Below are positions 49,305-61,779 of a DNA stretch of 64,000 nt, piece by piece. The notes below the pieces were generated by a model. That model saw only the letters and a list, made by a program, of their open reading frames with translations. It did no database searches and was not told the DNA's origin. Origin of the DNA: Enoplolaimus lenunculus (lineage: Eukaryota; Nematoda; Enoplea; Enoplida; Thoracostomopsidae); assembly GCA_030248215.1 (NCBI GenBank), contig JASANG010001562.1, forward strand, positions 112,055 to 176,054. The letters run 5' to 3'. The first letter of the stretch is position 1; every line of letters begins with the position of its first letter. The position numbers and the translations under genes are program-made.

Positions 49305-52300
49305 TCATTTTGCAGCTTTAAGATCAACATCAATGCATCCCAAAAACGCACCAACCAAGTGTAAGCTTCCTGTGACTAGTACGTGAACGTTTACTGGATG
49401 TATTTTACCATCAACCTGTTGCACAAATGTTCCCAATGAATTTCTACTGTCGTCTGATACGCACGCACTATCATCGTGGTGAAATATACATCGAATAAAA
49501 TCGAAAACTTCGTTAACACTAGGCACCACAGCAGTAAATACGTTTAAATTGTTTTCATCCTGACAACTATTTGTAAGGTAATCAATGGTTTCAAATCGTT
49601 GACCAACACTAGATTGTATAGTGAATGACGATTCCTAGAAAACATTTCACTCTAAAATTTAACTACAATATCATGTTTCAATAAATACGCGAGCAAACTT
49701 GAAAACCAAACACTATTAAGAGACATTTGCCAAAAACAACAAAATAATTCATCTTCATTGGCCGAAGTGATAATTCATTGATTTTGCATACTTATTGCAG
49801 TCGTCTACAAATTTTTCATATAAATCCAGAAAAGTGAATCAGAACTATCCATAACATATTACTAACCTCGGTTTGTTTTCGTTTTTCACACAGCCTAATG
49901 TATTCATCACGACACAAAACACATTTTTTCATCTGAATATCTCGGGTCGTCATCAAATTAGCCAATTCTAAAAAATTAAGTATTATAAGTATTGCCTTTA
50001 ACTACAAAATTATACAGATATACAAAATTCCATAGACATTAAATTAATTAGATAAAAACAGAAAAGTAAAACGGCACAGAAGTATTCTGCGGTCACTCAT
50101 TGACTTAATTTTTAAAAAGTATTCAGCTAAACATCTCGAGATGTCGCCAAATTAGCCAATTCCAGTCACCAAATTAGCCAATTCTAAGATAAAATTAAAA
50201 TTTTATACTGTAACTAATTTTCTTACCTTCAAGTACAAAACTAATTTTCTTACCTTCAAGTACAAAAGGAGCACATAAACAAAACACAGGAGAAAACAGC
50301 GAATGTAAAACGACACAAAAATATTAAGCGTTCACTTATTGACTTATTTTTAGAATTACTTTAATATTGTGAAATAAGTTACCTGTGTAAAACAACAAAG
50401 TAATACGACAGGCATTAGTAAACTCACCTGCATGTGGATCCACATGTTCTGATACGATATTTGGGCAGAACAATGCTATATCAAATGAACACTCCTGCAA
50501 TAAAAATGATTGAAAAAGGATATTGCATCGCAACCCATCAAAAAGTGAAAAAGCTATAAAGTCTAAGAAACGTTGAAAACTTACATTGATAACTATTTTT
50601 TGAAAATGCATTATTGGTATACATATTTATAAATGAAAGTTATGTTATAACATCTACAGCATGGTGATACACAAGATTACATCGGTGCGAGAGAAACTGA
50701 ATTTGACTGCATAGTGAATACAGGGCACTAAAACACCAAAATCTGCATTTTCCGTTCTATAGTCATGAACAGAATTAAGTGCGCCGAAACCACGATTGCG
50801 TCCACTGTGGTTGCGGATTTGTAGCTACGTCGAAGCTTTTGAGTGATCGCGGCTCAAACGCGGTTTGAGAGGCGATCGTAGCCGTGATTTTGATTGCGTT
50901 CGCAGTCGTGGTTTGAACCGCGGTCGCAGGCGCGGTTTGAACCATATCTGTAACCGCTATTTTAACTGCATCTGTAAGCGCGAAACCGCGAAGCGTACCA
51001 CACGTCTGCAACAGGTTTCTACAGAATATTCGGCTACGCCTCAAACAGATTAAAAAATTAATAACCAAAAGCGCAATATTTCGCCGGGACTTTTGGTCAA
51101 AATAACACAAATCATTATAAAATAAACATTGTCAACACCAAACTATGTTAGTAACCACTCCAGCTCTGTAATTTTTTCGTATCCGGTAACATTAAGGCAT
51201 GCAATTATATTCCGTACATATATGCAAAACATATAAGCTAAATAGCACAGTTTAAATAAATTTAAAATTTTAAATACCAAATAAGGCAGCAACGTAGAAG
51301 GATGTCGATCTGCCGTGCAATTGAAGACAAGTACTTTCAGCACTCGATTCATTCTATAACAATAAATTAGTGAGATGGCACAATTTGGATAATAATTATA
51401 CGACAAAATGTGCTAATATGCTTAAACTTTTTTACCCGATGTCCACCCCTAATAACAATAAATAGCGCTGCAATAGGTTTAAGAATACAACCAGTTTCTG
51501 AGCTCGTTCGCAATGTAGACGATACATTTTATTCACCTAATGAGATCGGTAAGTATAACAAAGTATCCAATTAGAAACAGAATTGAGTTTTTACGCTTAA
51601 ACAAAGCAGGTACCAAGATACATAAAGCAGCAACGTGGTGAAACACAATACAACCTACTTTATATTTTTACATGTTTGCATAACATACTTATTAAAATAT
51701 ATTAAGTAAAGCCATGATAAATCGGTACAAAACCATCAACAAACACAACGGACGTTCATTTTTAACGCTATATAAATTAAAATAAACTGCCATTATTCAT
51801 AATATGAAAAGAGAAATATAGCTTACTTTGAGCCACATTCATCTGCACTAGCGTTCTCAAACCATTTTGAACAAAACTAAAATAACACACATTGGCTGGG
51901 ATTCCAAAACCCTACTTAACTACAACTCAGCACTTAATTACGTGCTAAGTAATTATTTAACCATTTTGTCGTTTTTAAAAGCGTACTTAAATTAAGTAAA
52001 TACTTAAGTCGCTGACTAAATTTGATATATTACAAAGTAACCGTTAAAGCATACTAATCTTGGTTTAACTGAAATTGTAGACTCATGGAATCTGCTTAAT
52101 ATAAAGCGAAAATATTACTACCTTGTTATGACAATAGCACACAAAGGCGTTTGTTTTTTTTTGCTCAAAACGTTATGTATTTACTTAAGTCGGTGACTTA
52201 AGTAATATTTCAGAAACCCAGCCAGTATTCGTTACTAGGGATCAAATACACAAAAAATTGAAAAACATAAATACCAAGTCAATCTTTAAGATAAAATCTA

Positions 52301-55300
52301 GAAATTTAAATAAAAAATTTATACAAAAAATAGACACTACGCAAATGAAACCATGTTTCACAATAGTGATTAATCCGCAAAAATGCAAAACTATGTTACT
52401 CTCAATCGTAATTGAAATAATTTATTTCAAAAGCAAATTCCATTTGGTTACATACAACCGCGACCACATGTCACGAAGTATCATGTTTATAATTGTCAAA
52501 AACACCAACAAAATTTCAAATCTTTCTACCTGAAGACTTTTAGCCGTATGAGCACCATCAATGAAATAAGTTATTGGAAGTTTTCTAATAATTTGACTTC
52601 GTCCAGGCCATCGACAATTTTTGATACCTAGAAACACTGAGTTAATAAACTTCACAACAGAATATAATTAAATGAACCTTAACGTAAATATTGACTATGA
52701 GTTGATATTGTATAGTAGAGCACAATTAGAACATTAACACATTGTTCCAAAGACTGCTACTAGTTTGTATGAATGGAAACTAGTGCAATTAATTTTTCAC
52801 ATATTCTCAAGTTAGGTTTATATCGTAACTTAAAATACACAATCACAATTTCCTAATATGCATAAATTAATAAAAAATGATTCAATGGCTTTTGCTAATA
52901 CCTGCACGAACTGGCTTGAGCAATGGAAATGGCACTAGAACTGGTATTGTAGGACCAGAATCATCAGACGAAGATAAGTATCCATTCAGTGGACTGGATT
53001 CGTATACAGAAGGTCGATAATGGGCATATGAAAAAACGTTACAACTTAACATCAAAACAATAATAGTAAAAGAAAAATAAATATCACATTTCTTTGTTAC
53101 TGGTATTATTCAACTTAAAATAATGGCTATTGAAACGACTCTAATACTTTTGCACAAAATACACAATAGCATGGGTGCTGACAGGCATGATATATGTGCA
53201 AGCGGCTACACTGCAACCACTGGGTACCGTAAGCTATTTTATTTGTAAATGTATAATCAAATATTGCTTCGCCTTACTTACACATCCTAACCCAATATTC
53301 TGTGCTCGGCTGTTTCATCAACAAACTATATAATTACCGGTCATTCTGACGTTCCAAAGTTTAGCAATCTGAATTGCTAACGATATATTCCAAAACTGAC
53401 TATCTCCAGGAATGCCAGACGAGATCTTATTGCTTGGCCATTTGTACCACGATGCAGGTGGAACTAGATAAAGAGAACTCTAAAATTATAAGATTATGAC
53501 GTTAGAATCATACCAGCTCCCTGGTCATACCACCAAATTGCATTATTCAATGCGGTATCACGCAAATACAACTTAAATTTAATACTACGTACTTCCGCCC
53601 ACTGACAGATGCAAAAGTGCCACCCCGGCCTAGGCCACGTAAGATTGCGCAAAGATAACATTTTTCTATTACGGTTTTTAACTAAACTGACGTTTGGCTT
53701 CTCGCTCGCGAGTTTTTCTGCTATTATATCTCGCGCAGCACTCCCTTTGTAAAACTTTTGGATCCTCAATTAAGCATTTCGAAAAAGTTAACACTAAAAC
53801 TAGAAGCATTCTGATTATCAGAATAATGTTACAGCACTTGTCTATCTATAGCTTGCTGCTTCAATACTGTCAAAGCTTTTCCGTCTTGAGGAATAGTTAG
53901 AGCAATTGCATTTTCCTAAAAAAATTAAAAACATTTACTAGGCGGACATCTGGTCAGCTAACAAGTTATTAACATTGAGATAAGTACTATTAAGTATTGT
54001 TTTAGAACGCTTGTTTTACTGGTTGTTTTAGCAGGTTCATCACAAATAATTTATAATATGTTCCTGTGGTTTAAACAGTTCATTTTGTTTACTGCGTATT
54101 CGATCTAAAAATGTGTCATAAGCTCACACAAAAATAGTTTTGAGGATGTAAAATCTGCCAGAGCTAATTTACTGCATAACCGCGATAAATGATTCGTAGT
54201 CATTAAATGTATGGTACAAGCATAAATAAGGATTACGTGCCTTAAATATTCCACCTTTATGATAAGCGATCTTTTCCACGGTATCACCGAGAATGGACAT
54301 ATGGTCGAGATCGAGAGCGGTCACTGCGGTAATCACAGGTTTTCTAAAATACATACAAATTACGGAGAGGATCGTTACGCAGTTTCGAAAAGTGTTTGAA
54401 TTGCTAAGTCACAAAACACCAGCCGCCGCTTGACAATCTATCAAAAAGCCAAACAATCTTTGATGTTGATAGTTATCTTTAGGTTTTCTAAATTAGCACC
54501 GGTTGGTACAGGCCCCAACCCCGGCAAAAATACTGGCCGCGGCCCAATCTACTGATCACCATGGCACATACTAAGTAACGCATTTCTTTATTGGAAATGC
54601 TTACCTTAGGACATTAGTACAATCATATAATCCTCCAATACCAACTTCAATAACGGCTACGTCAACCTATAACAACAAAAACAGAAGACATGACTTATAC
54701 GAGATATTCTGTGTGAAGCACATGTTTTTAAGATTCTAGTCACTAGCCGAAACCACAAATGTTCTCAAAATACAAACTTTTAGCAGCTGTACTGTAACAA
54801 ATTTATAGCCAAATTTGTAATTTGATACATTAGTCAATACTTTTAATCAGATAAAACGAATTGAGCTAAATAAATCATCACGGTTACCCGTTCTTCTATG
54901 AACACATGGAATGCAACTATTGTCAAGAAAGCAAAATAGGCAGGCATGCATTCATTTGGGCCAATATTCTGTAACAAAAGCTATTATAAGTATATACGTA
55001 TAAGCTATTATAAGTATATACATAATATACCAGTCGTAGTGGGACTACATTTATTGAGCGAAGCTCGAACACACGTAAGAAATTACGGTAATATTTGCAA
55101 ATTAGTTGTTAGCTAACTATTCATTTGTCGGTTTTGGAGGTTTGTAAGCAATTTCCTCTCCTCGCACCCAAAAACCCTTCAGTCACCCTAATAATTTTTG
55201 GAATAATTTAAAAAGTCATAATTTTGTCTTGTCAATTAAGCTAATATGCAAATTAGCTATTAGCTAACTATTCAATTATCGGTTTTGGAGTTTTGTAAAC

Positions 55301-58300
55301 AATTGATACGGATACCTCGCACCCAAAAACCTTCAGTAAACCGTAATAATTATTGAAATAAATTAAAAAGTCCTAGTTTTGTCTTGTCAATTAAGCTAAT
55401 ATGCAAAATAGCTATTAGCTAACTATTCAATTATCAGTTTTGGACGTTTGTAAACTATTTATTCAAATTCCTCGCATCTAAAAACCCTTTATTGCTGAAA
55501 TTATATTGCTTTTAACTTTAATAATTAGTGAAATATTGTAAGAAGTCCTAATTTAGGCTTACAAACTATGCTAATATGCAAATTATCCATTAGCTCACTA
55601 CTCAATTATCAGTTTTGGAGGTTTGTAAACAGTCTACGTGATTTCTCGCACCCAAAAACCCTTTAATGCTAAAATTAGATTCCTTCTAACTGTAATAATT
55701 AGTGAAATATTGTGGAAAGTCCTAATTTAGGCTTAATTAATTATGCAAATTAGCTTGTAGCTAATAAACGGCTTAAAATTTTAAAACCCCAATGCGAGGT
55801 TAACACCCCACGATAATTGGCTTTCAAACAAAAAAAGTTTATCAAAATCGGTTCATCCGTTCCTGAGATTCTTTTCGGACGGACAGACGGATGGACGGAC
55901 ATCCACCTTTCGATCCCCAAGTACAAAACATGAAACGCTTCGCGAAACTCCAAGCTTCGCTTCGCTCAATAACACCAACATTGTATACGCTTAAACGACA
56001 ACTTAAGTGCGCTTTACATTAAACACACATCAGCGGGATAATTAACTGTAAACCAGGAGACTGAAACCTAAATGTGTTAACAGACACGCGAAAACTTTGA
56101 TATTGTGCGCAAGGTACTGTGAACGCATAAATATAACGCTAGATTACGGTAGGACCATGCATTTGCGAAAGGCAAAACTCGTAAAATCGCCAATTAAGAC
56201 TTCCGAAACATTGGGTGGAAACTAGGAAAATTTATTCTGCTCGCAAAACTCGTGTTTTTATCTATTAAACAATAAACTATCATATGTCAACTGGACTACA
56301 AACTTAATATTATCAAAAGTACCAAAATTTGAAATACATCGTATATACTTTCAACATTCTGTAGAACGTCTTTATAAAGCATTATAAGCAAAAAACATAT
56401 TCATATATACCTGTCTCACACTATTGTACACCTTCCAAAAATATGAGGCAAATTTTTCTTCTGAGAGAGGCTTACTGCAGATCCTTATACGTTCACGAAC
56501 GCTTACAAGATGCGGAGAACTACAACATTTAACATGGCAATCAACAAACACCACAACGCACGCACAAACCACGCTCAAATATTAGATTTGCAGCGTTAAC
56601 TGTATTGCACATGTCAGCTGTGATAACTTAAATATTTACTACAAAGTACAAACTATAAATTTATAATCATAAGAAACATAGCTTGCAAACACAAACTGAC
56701 TGCATACTTAAAAACGTAAAAATTGCAAATTTATACATGAGAACATATTACTTAGTGAAATTATACTTAGTGAATTTATAAAGTATAGATTAGGAAACAA
56801 ACTGACTGTCATGGTCACGTATGAACTTTTGTTAAACAAAGCTTAGCAACTAAAATTTCCATAAGACAAAAATATTAACATTACCTGTAAAATCCAGTTT
56901 TTAGCCCTTGCGCACGAAATATGCTTTCCACAAAGCTGCAAGTCGACCCTTTTCCTTTAGTACCGCTTACGTGCACTGCGTTAAGAACATCAAGATCTTC
57001 AGGCTGCAATATAATTTACATACCGTTAAATGAATATATATAATATTATATGTACCTGCTCCAATCGTCAGTTCAAAAATCCATCAAACCAGCTCAAACT
57101 AAATCGTTACCCCTGTACTTAAATAGAACATAAATAGTTATTCATTATTGCAAATGTCAAAACTTGAATTGTAAGTGTAACAATAACGATACAAATCATT
57201 TAGCATATACGCATATACACAAGCAAATTTTAAATATGATGTGCTAAGTTTCCCAAATTATAATTCATAACTCAAATTGATGGGTTGACGGGAGTAGGAG
57301 AAGATCAGTACCAACCCTACAGAGAATGCCTTCGTCCTCAACAAACTAAATTTTGCATGTAACGTAGTCAAAGAATAATACTGGCAATTGCCCACACTTC
57401 ATTCGCTCTAGGCACACATGTTGTCTCCTTAGTCCGATACTAAACACTAAGTTAATTTCGTTGAATTTATTTGAGAAATTTAGCACATATAACGCTCTGA
57501 AAAAAGCATCATATGACTGACAAATTAGGGAAATATATAATTACTAGGAATGTGCCGATTAATCGGCATCGGTAATAATCGGCAGTTTTGTGAGTATCGG
57601 CATTGGTAATAATCGGCAGTTTTTGTGAGTATCGGCATCGGCACAGCAAAAAAACTGCCGATTCTTTGCCGTTACTTTTTGCAGTCAGTTTGAATTCCAC
57701 CAATTTCATTTCTGGGCGCATATCAGTGTGTACGGTCAGGAAAACTGTTATCTTTCTTGCGTTTGTGTTTGAAAATATTAATTGAAATGAACCGTTCGTC
57801 TAAAATTATAATCGTTGATGATGGTTAGGATTTAAGTCTTCGTATAATGACGTAATATAGTATCCTATCTGTTTATTAAGCATGGTGTACTAAAGCTGGA
57901 ATCGGCATCGTCATCGGCATCGGTTTGGCATCGACAAAACTTCAAAATAAGAATCGGTATCGGCATCAACAAAAACTTTGGTATCGGCACATCCTTAATT
58001 ACACATTCCTGATTGTTAAATGTAATACATAATGTATGCTTGAGATTGCGCAGATATTTGTACTGTCACATATACGTACGTAACGCATTGCAAATGGACA
58101 CTGGGCACATATGTATATTTTGAATAAAGACCAAAAGCTAATTCTATTTTATTAAAACTTGAGTATGATAATGAAAAATTCTGTGAGGTGCGACCGGATA
58201 TTAATTTTTTGGATGCCGTAACAGGCTATTGAATTTTTTACCAGAACGCAATATTAACCGGATATAGCATGTAAATATGGGCATTGTTGAATGTAATTGG

Positions 58301-58832
58301 GTCACACAAAACAATATATTTACTGAATTAAAATTAATTGTTAGCTTGAATTTTTCGGTCTATTTCATAATGAAAACCTTAGCAGCTCTCCATGTACAAA
58401 AACGTAATCGCAGCAAGGTGTTAAATAATATGTCCTTTTTCCAAAAGCAGTTTTATGGTATTCGGGGCCACAATCGTTAATATCCGGTGGCATCCGGTAG
58501 GTTTATACCTGATACCGGAATCAGATACGGATATCGGTATTTGCCAGATATTAAATTGGAACCGAATACACCGTTGCACCCTGGCGTGTCCCCAACACAA
58601 CAGATCCCCTGCTATGCGCCTTCATTTTTTTAAACTGGCGCCTTGAAATTCTTGCCAAACAAAAAATAAACCTGTACGTAAACAAAGCATAACTAACCGT
58701 AAGTCCTGAACTGATTAAATGTCTCGTAAAATTGAATAACGTTTCTGGTGTTCGTTTGAATTTTCCAGCTTTCCTAGCATTCTCGATTGTGGCAGCATTG
58801 CTTTGCAGCTGATTCAAAGCATGGATAGCCGC
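49305..58832 (-). CDS. FPGS: Folylpolyglutamate synthase (5' end missing)
   Basis: ATP-dependent ligase that adds glutamates to folates, keeping them in cytosol and mitochondria. Recognised exons (minus strand): 58832-58698, 57003-56885, 56519-56411, 54968-54888, 54666-54605, 54343-54241, 53915-53838, 53479-53338, about 53044-52902, 52627-52530, 51876-51827, 51353-51278, 50494-50428, 49967-49867, 49634-49305. They give about 564 residues, near the human length. Key motifs: P-loop [58 protein letters not shown], the ligase motif [24 protein letters not shown], and the terminal [17 protein letters not shown]. The first recognised residues ([13 protein letters not shown]) align with human DAVRMLNTLQTNA, so only a short start exon is lacking. 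The intron after GGIFK appears to be GC-AG. The junction of the exon ending at 53338 with the one near 53044 does not agree in phase, so a small exon may be missing there. Confidence 0.93.
50056..50360. repeat. Local duplications in an FPGS intron, including an exon edge
   Basis: Two copies of an AAAACGGCACAGAAGTATTC / AAAACGACACAAAAATATTA block lie about 235 bp apart. Between them, two partial copies of the 5' edge of the exon at 49867-49967 (CCAAATTAGCCAATT, near 50148 and 50168) and a doubled 27-bp unit CTAATTTTCTTACCTTCAAG (50214, 50241) are visible. The exon copies are short and non-coding. Confidence 0.75.
50835..50990. repeat. GC-rich degenerate minisatellite in FPGS intron
   Basis: Imperfect repeats of CGCGGTTTGA(ACC) and GGTCGCAGGCGCGG words in an otherwise AT-rich intron. 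An open frame through them is a repeat product. Confidence 0.55.
51893..52224. mobile_element. Miniature inverted-repeat element in FPGS intron 10
   Basis: Inverted ends TGGCTGGGATTCCAAAA and ATTTCAGAAACCCAGCCA enclose about 330 bp. Inner TACTTAAGTCGCTGACT and ACTTAAGTCGGTGACTTAAG words are also mirrored. The left end lies only 16 bp from an FPGS splice acceptor. Confidence 0.75.
55031..55972. mobile_element. Compound miniature element with four internal units, in FPGS intron 3
   Basis: The longest copy of the family seen at 6127 and 42155. CCAGTCGTAGTGGGACTAC is at the left and CTTCGCTTCGCTCAATAA at the right. Units begin with ATATGCAAATTAG or TGCAAAATAG near 55092, 55242, 55398 and 55572. 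The CCGTTCCTGAGATTC segment and a short GGACGGAC run follow. Confidence 0.85.
57546..57995. mobile_element. hAT-like miniature element, TGTGCCGATTAATCGG family
   Basis: AGGAATGTGCCGATTAATCG to GGTATCGGCACATCCT, with many CGGCATCGG words inside. Flanks TAATTACT and TAATTACA match at 7 of 8 positions. It lies in FPGS intron 1. Confidence 0.82.
58184..58583. mobile_element. hAT-like miniature element, CAGGGTGCAACC family (old), in FPGS intron 1
   Basis: TGAGGTGCGACCGGATATTA at the left and CCGTTGCACCCTG at the right, with TATCCGGTGGCATCCGG and ATACCGGAATCAG words inside. No clear target repeat is visible. Confidence 0.65.
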
Positions 58833-59414
58833 CTAAACATCAATAAATAAAATACGGATATACTGATTTGCAATAGAAACCGGAATATGAAGGTGATGGG
58901 TTCAAAGAAAACAATATTAATGCTGCAGTCACAGTTGCTGAACTAGTAACTCACGACATGAAGTCGAATTAGTGGTTGACCATATGATCACATGAAAGCA
59001 AAGCTGGCAATAGAACAAGCAAATAGTATAATGTGTTGTAATAAATATAATAAAAATAAAATATAATATCACAACCTACGTATGTCTTCATGTAGAGATA
59101 TTATATATCTGGCATTCCGCTAGTCCAATCTCGAGTGGTGGGGGTTTGGAGAGTGGTGAGGGTTTGGAAGTTCCCCCGAGTTCAACTCGGAGGACTTTGA
59201 TGAGGAAGAGAGAAGTTATAAAGCCCAGGAGATAAAAATCGGGGTCTAAAACTTGGTAAATGTTTTGCAAAATAGTATATATTTTCAGAAATGTTTGTAT
59301 TTTTTGCTTTTCTCTATTTTGAAGTTTACAGATGACGTTAACCCACGATTTTTTCTTCCCGGTCTTATAAATGCAATTTCAAACTCAATGGACGTTGTGA
59401 GTGGCAGGCTGAAC
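58833..59414. other. Upstream flank of FPGS
   Basis: The missing FPGS start exon should lie in this region or further right. One weak candidate on the minus strand is ATG at 59091 opening four codons (MKTY) before a GTAGGT donor at 59079, which would join the first recognised exon in phase. A palindromic CCCCCGAGTTCAACTCGGAGG word lies near 59174. Confidence 0.3.
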
Positions 59415-59780
59415 ATTAGTGATGTGCGGTCTCGGTCTCGCAATCTCGGCAAGTCTCGATAAAAGGGTGGTCTCGGTCTCGTTTTTCAAACTCTGAAGAG
59501 TTTCAAACCGAAACTAAAGAAATAACAAGTTCACGTTTTCCTGCCCGCGGTCCACAATAAATAAATGTCAGTTGCATTTGTTGATTTTTATATGTGAATT
59601 TTGCGCTGTTTTAGCAGTATTGGTTTAGTATTATAGACGAACCGTCAATTCTGAGCGGATACAATTAATTATACTAGAGCAACACCGAGGTACGAAAAAA
59701 CATTAAAGCCCAGAAGTACTTTTTCTCGAAAGTTATTCCTCGGTCTCGGATCTCGGTTTTTGACCGAGACCGCCCATGCT
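59415..59780. mobile_element. hAT-like miniature element, GGTCTCGG family
   Basis: GTGATGTGCGGTCTCGGTCT at the left and GACCGAGACCGCCCATGC at the right, inverted ends rich in CGGTCTCGG words. It is non-coding, about 365 bp. Confidence 0.75.
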
Positions 59781-60199
59781 TCAAACAGAAGAAAATGGGC
59801 AATTTCAAAAGTTCTACTCCGATTAAACGTGCAATCAGAATTTAATTTGAGTAGCAATCACGTTTTTACCCTGGTCGTATCCTTTTAGTTCCTTACATAG
59901 TAAGATGACATTGTTCGCCGACTTAACGAATCAAATGTGTTGTATATTATAATTCGACTTAACATCGAACATATAAGTATGTCTTTAAAACCTTAAAAAT
60001 TCAACGTATGTCAAAAAAATTTGGCCAGTGTAAGGCTGATGTTAAACAAGCGGCTATTTATATATATAGCTATGCAACAAGTTCGGTATCCAGAGCGCTT
60101 CATCACAGTTTCAACATTGTAGTCTAGTGTCTAACAGATTGAACTATTACGTAATTACGTACAGTTGTCCCGGGGCGGAAACTTTTACCGAGGTCGGAG

Positions 60200-60489
60200 C
60201 AGGGATGGGCGGTCTCGGTTAAAACCGAGACTGAGACCCAGACCGAGACATGTTGTTGTTGTCGCGATCAGTTGTCAAGCAGGTCCGTGCATTTGACCAG
60301 GTCGTTCCACATGTCCAGTAGTTGGCATGTGGTGGGGGCAGCCTTGCAGCTGGAAAGGTGCTTCACATCATGAGGAGCTTCCTCGCAGTTGGGACAGGGG
60401 TTTGGCGTATCCCGTTTGATGCGATTTGGGGGGCAGTTCATTCATGCCTTTGAAGGCCAGACCGAGACTTCACTACCGAGACCGGCATG
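60200..60489. mobile_element. hAT-like miniature element, GGTCTCGG family, interrupted
   Basis: Begins CAGGGATGGGCGGTCTCGG. After removing the insert it continues with AGACCGAGACTTCACTACCG and a worn GACCGGCATG right end. It is shorter than its sister at 59415 even with the insert, so part is missing. Confidence 0.7.
60250..60456 (-). mobile_element. 5'-truncated LINE tail nested in a hAT-like element
   Basis: The minus strand encodes the end of a LINE ORF2-type protein. It reads DTPNPCPNCEEAPHDVKHLS, then SCKAAPTTCQLLDMWNDLV and a stop. The C-X2-C...H...C pattern followed by W is typical of Jockey/I/R1-type LINE C-termini. A short 3' segment CGCGACAACAACAACA follows. A 12-bp target duplication CCAGACCGAGAC lies on both sides (60238-60249 and 60457-60468). 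Confidence 0.85.
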
Positions 60490-61742
60490 AAAAATATCAG
60501 ACTCGGTCAATTTTTACTTATCATCAGAATAAAACAATTTTTAATGCTTTTTTCGTAGTCTGGTGTTTAGTCAGAATATCTGTTCTTACGTAACTATATA
60601 AACGCAAATAGATTAACACAAAAATTTATTTATCAGGCATTCGCTGAATATGGTCTCAGCTCCAAAGTTGCGACCAGATATCCGCATCCGGTTTATTATC
60701 CGGCAAAAACTGGCATCAGTATCCGGTTCTGGTATCCTGTTTGTCGGTTTTAGGTTTCGGTTGGTTGTGTGTGTTTCTTTATCCGGTTGTGTGTCTTGGT
60801 TCTGTTCCTTTCTGTGTGATTCGGGTAGCTATCTATTGTGTTCGACACCGCGTCAAATGCATCTTGGGGTCCAACGGCAAATGAGTTCGTACTTCAATTA
60901 AGATCGATCGCTCCGCAGGAAACGCACGGGTTAGAAAGTTTATATAAAAGTGAAATAGCAAATACGAGATAACGAATAAGACCATAGAATTTAAAGCACC
61001 GAATGTCAGGCACAGAATTATTTGGTAAAGCAAATATAGAATTATTTTTAGCTCTAAAACAATAGCTTTGAAAACTATTACTTCTTGTGCGCGCAACTTT
61101 TAAAAAATAACCACTATCAACTTCCGGATGCAAAGAAATAGTTCAATTCTGCTAATAATCCACTTTCCGTTTTGATTAAGCAATGTCCGCTCCGCAGCGC
61201 TCAGGCGTAATTGCCTTACTTATAAAGGTCCCAATTCCACCTAAGCCGATGACTGCTGCGTACAGCTTGCTATAAATAGTTACCAATACGACTGCTCGCA
61301 CGAGCCAGTCGGTTCTGTCGTTAAAACAATACTCACCAATTACCAAGGAAACAACTCGATCCACAGGAAATACACATAGGGAGACTAAATTCACAACTGT
61401 AATTCCGGGACTAAAACACACTGTTTACACCAAACTACTCCGTAATTTATGTCCAAAATCCAACCAGACAAAAAAATGCAACTGATAAAAACTCAACTCT
61501 CTCTGGAATTCCAAACTAAGAATTGATTAGGGTTATTTTTAGTAAGTTTTATATTAATTTTTATAAAATTTGGTTTAGAATATTGTTTTAGAACGAATTT
61601 ACACGCACGACGCCGATAGAATAATAAACACTCAAAAACAAAACAAAAGACAACAACTAAAAACACCCTAAAAACCACGTACCAAACCTAGCTAGGTAAT
61701 TGTTTTAGATTTTTAAAATAGATTTTTATAAGTTTTTAGGAA

Positions 61743-61779
61743 AATATCCGGCACGACTTAAGAGTCGCACTCGGATATT
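61743..61779. other. 37-bp imperfect palindrome
   Basis: The left arm AATATCCGGCACGACTT is mirrored by AAGAGTCGCACTCGGATATT with a few mismatches, centred on TTAA. It lies between the right-hand open frame region and the FPGS flank and could be part of an element end or a hairpin. Confidence 0.6.

Noticed and set aside
59079-59091. Possible four-codon FPGS start exon (MKTY)
   Set aside because: Phase fits, but such a short exon cannot be supported without RNA evidence. It is mentioned only as a candidate.
61176-61421. Minus-strand frame of 81 codons with KLYAAVIGLGGIGTFI
   Set aside because: The Gly-rich hydrophobic stretch resembles several unrelated things (nucleotide-binding loop, membrane segment). 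There is no supporting context, so it is not called as a gene.
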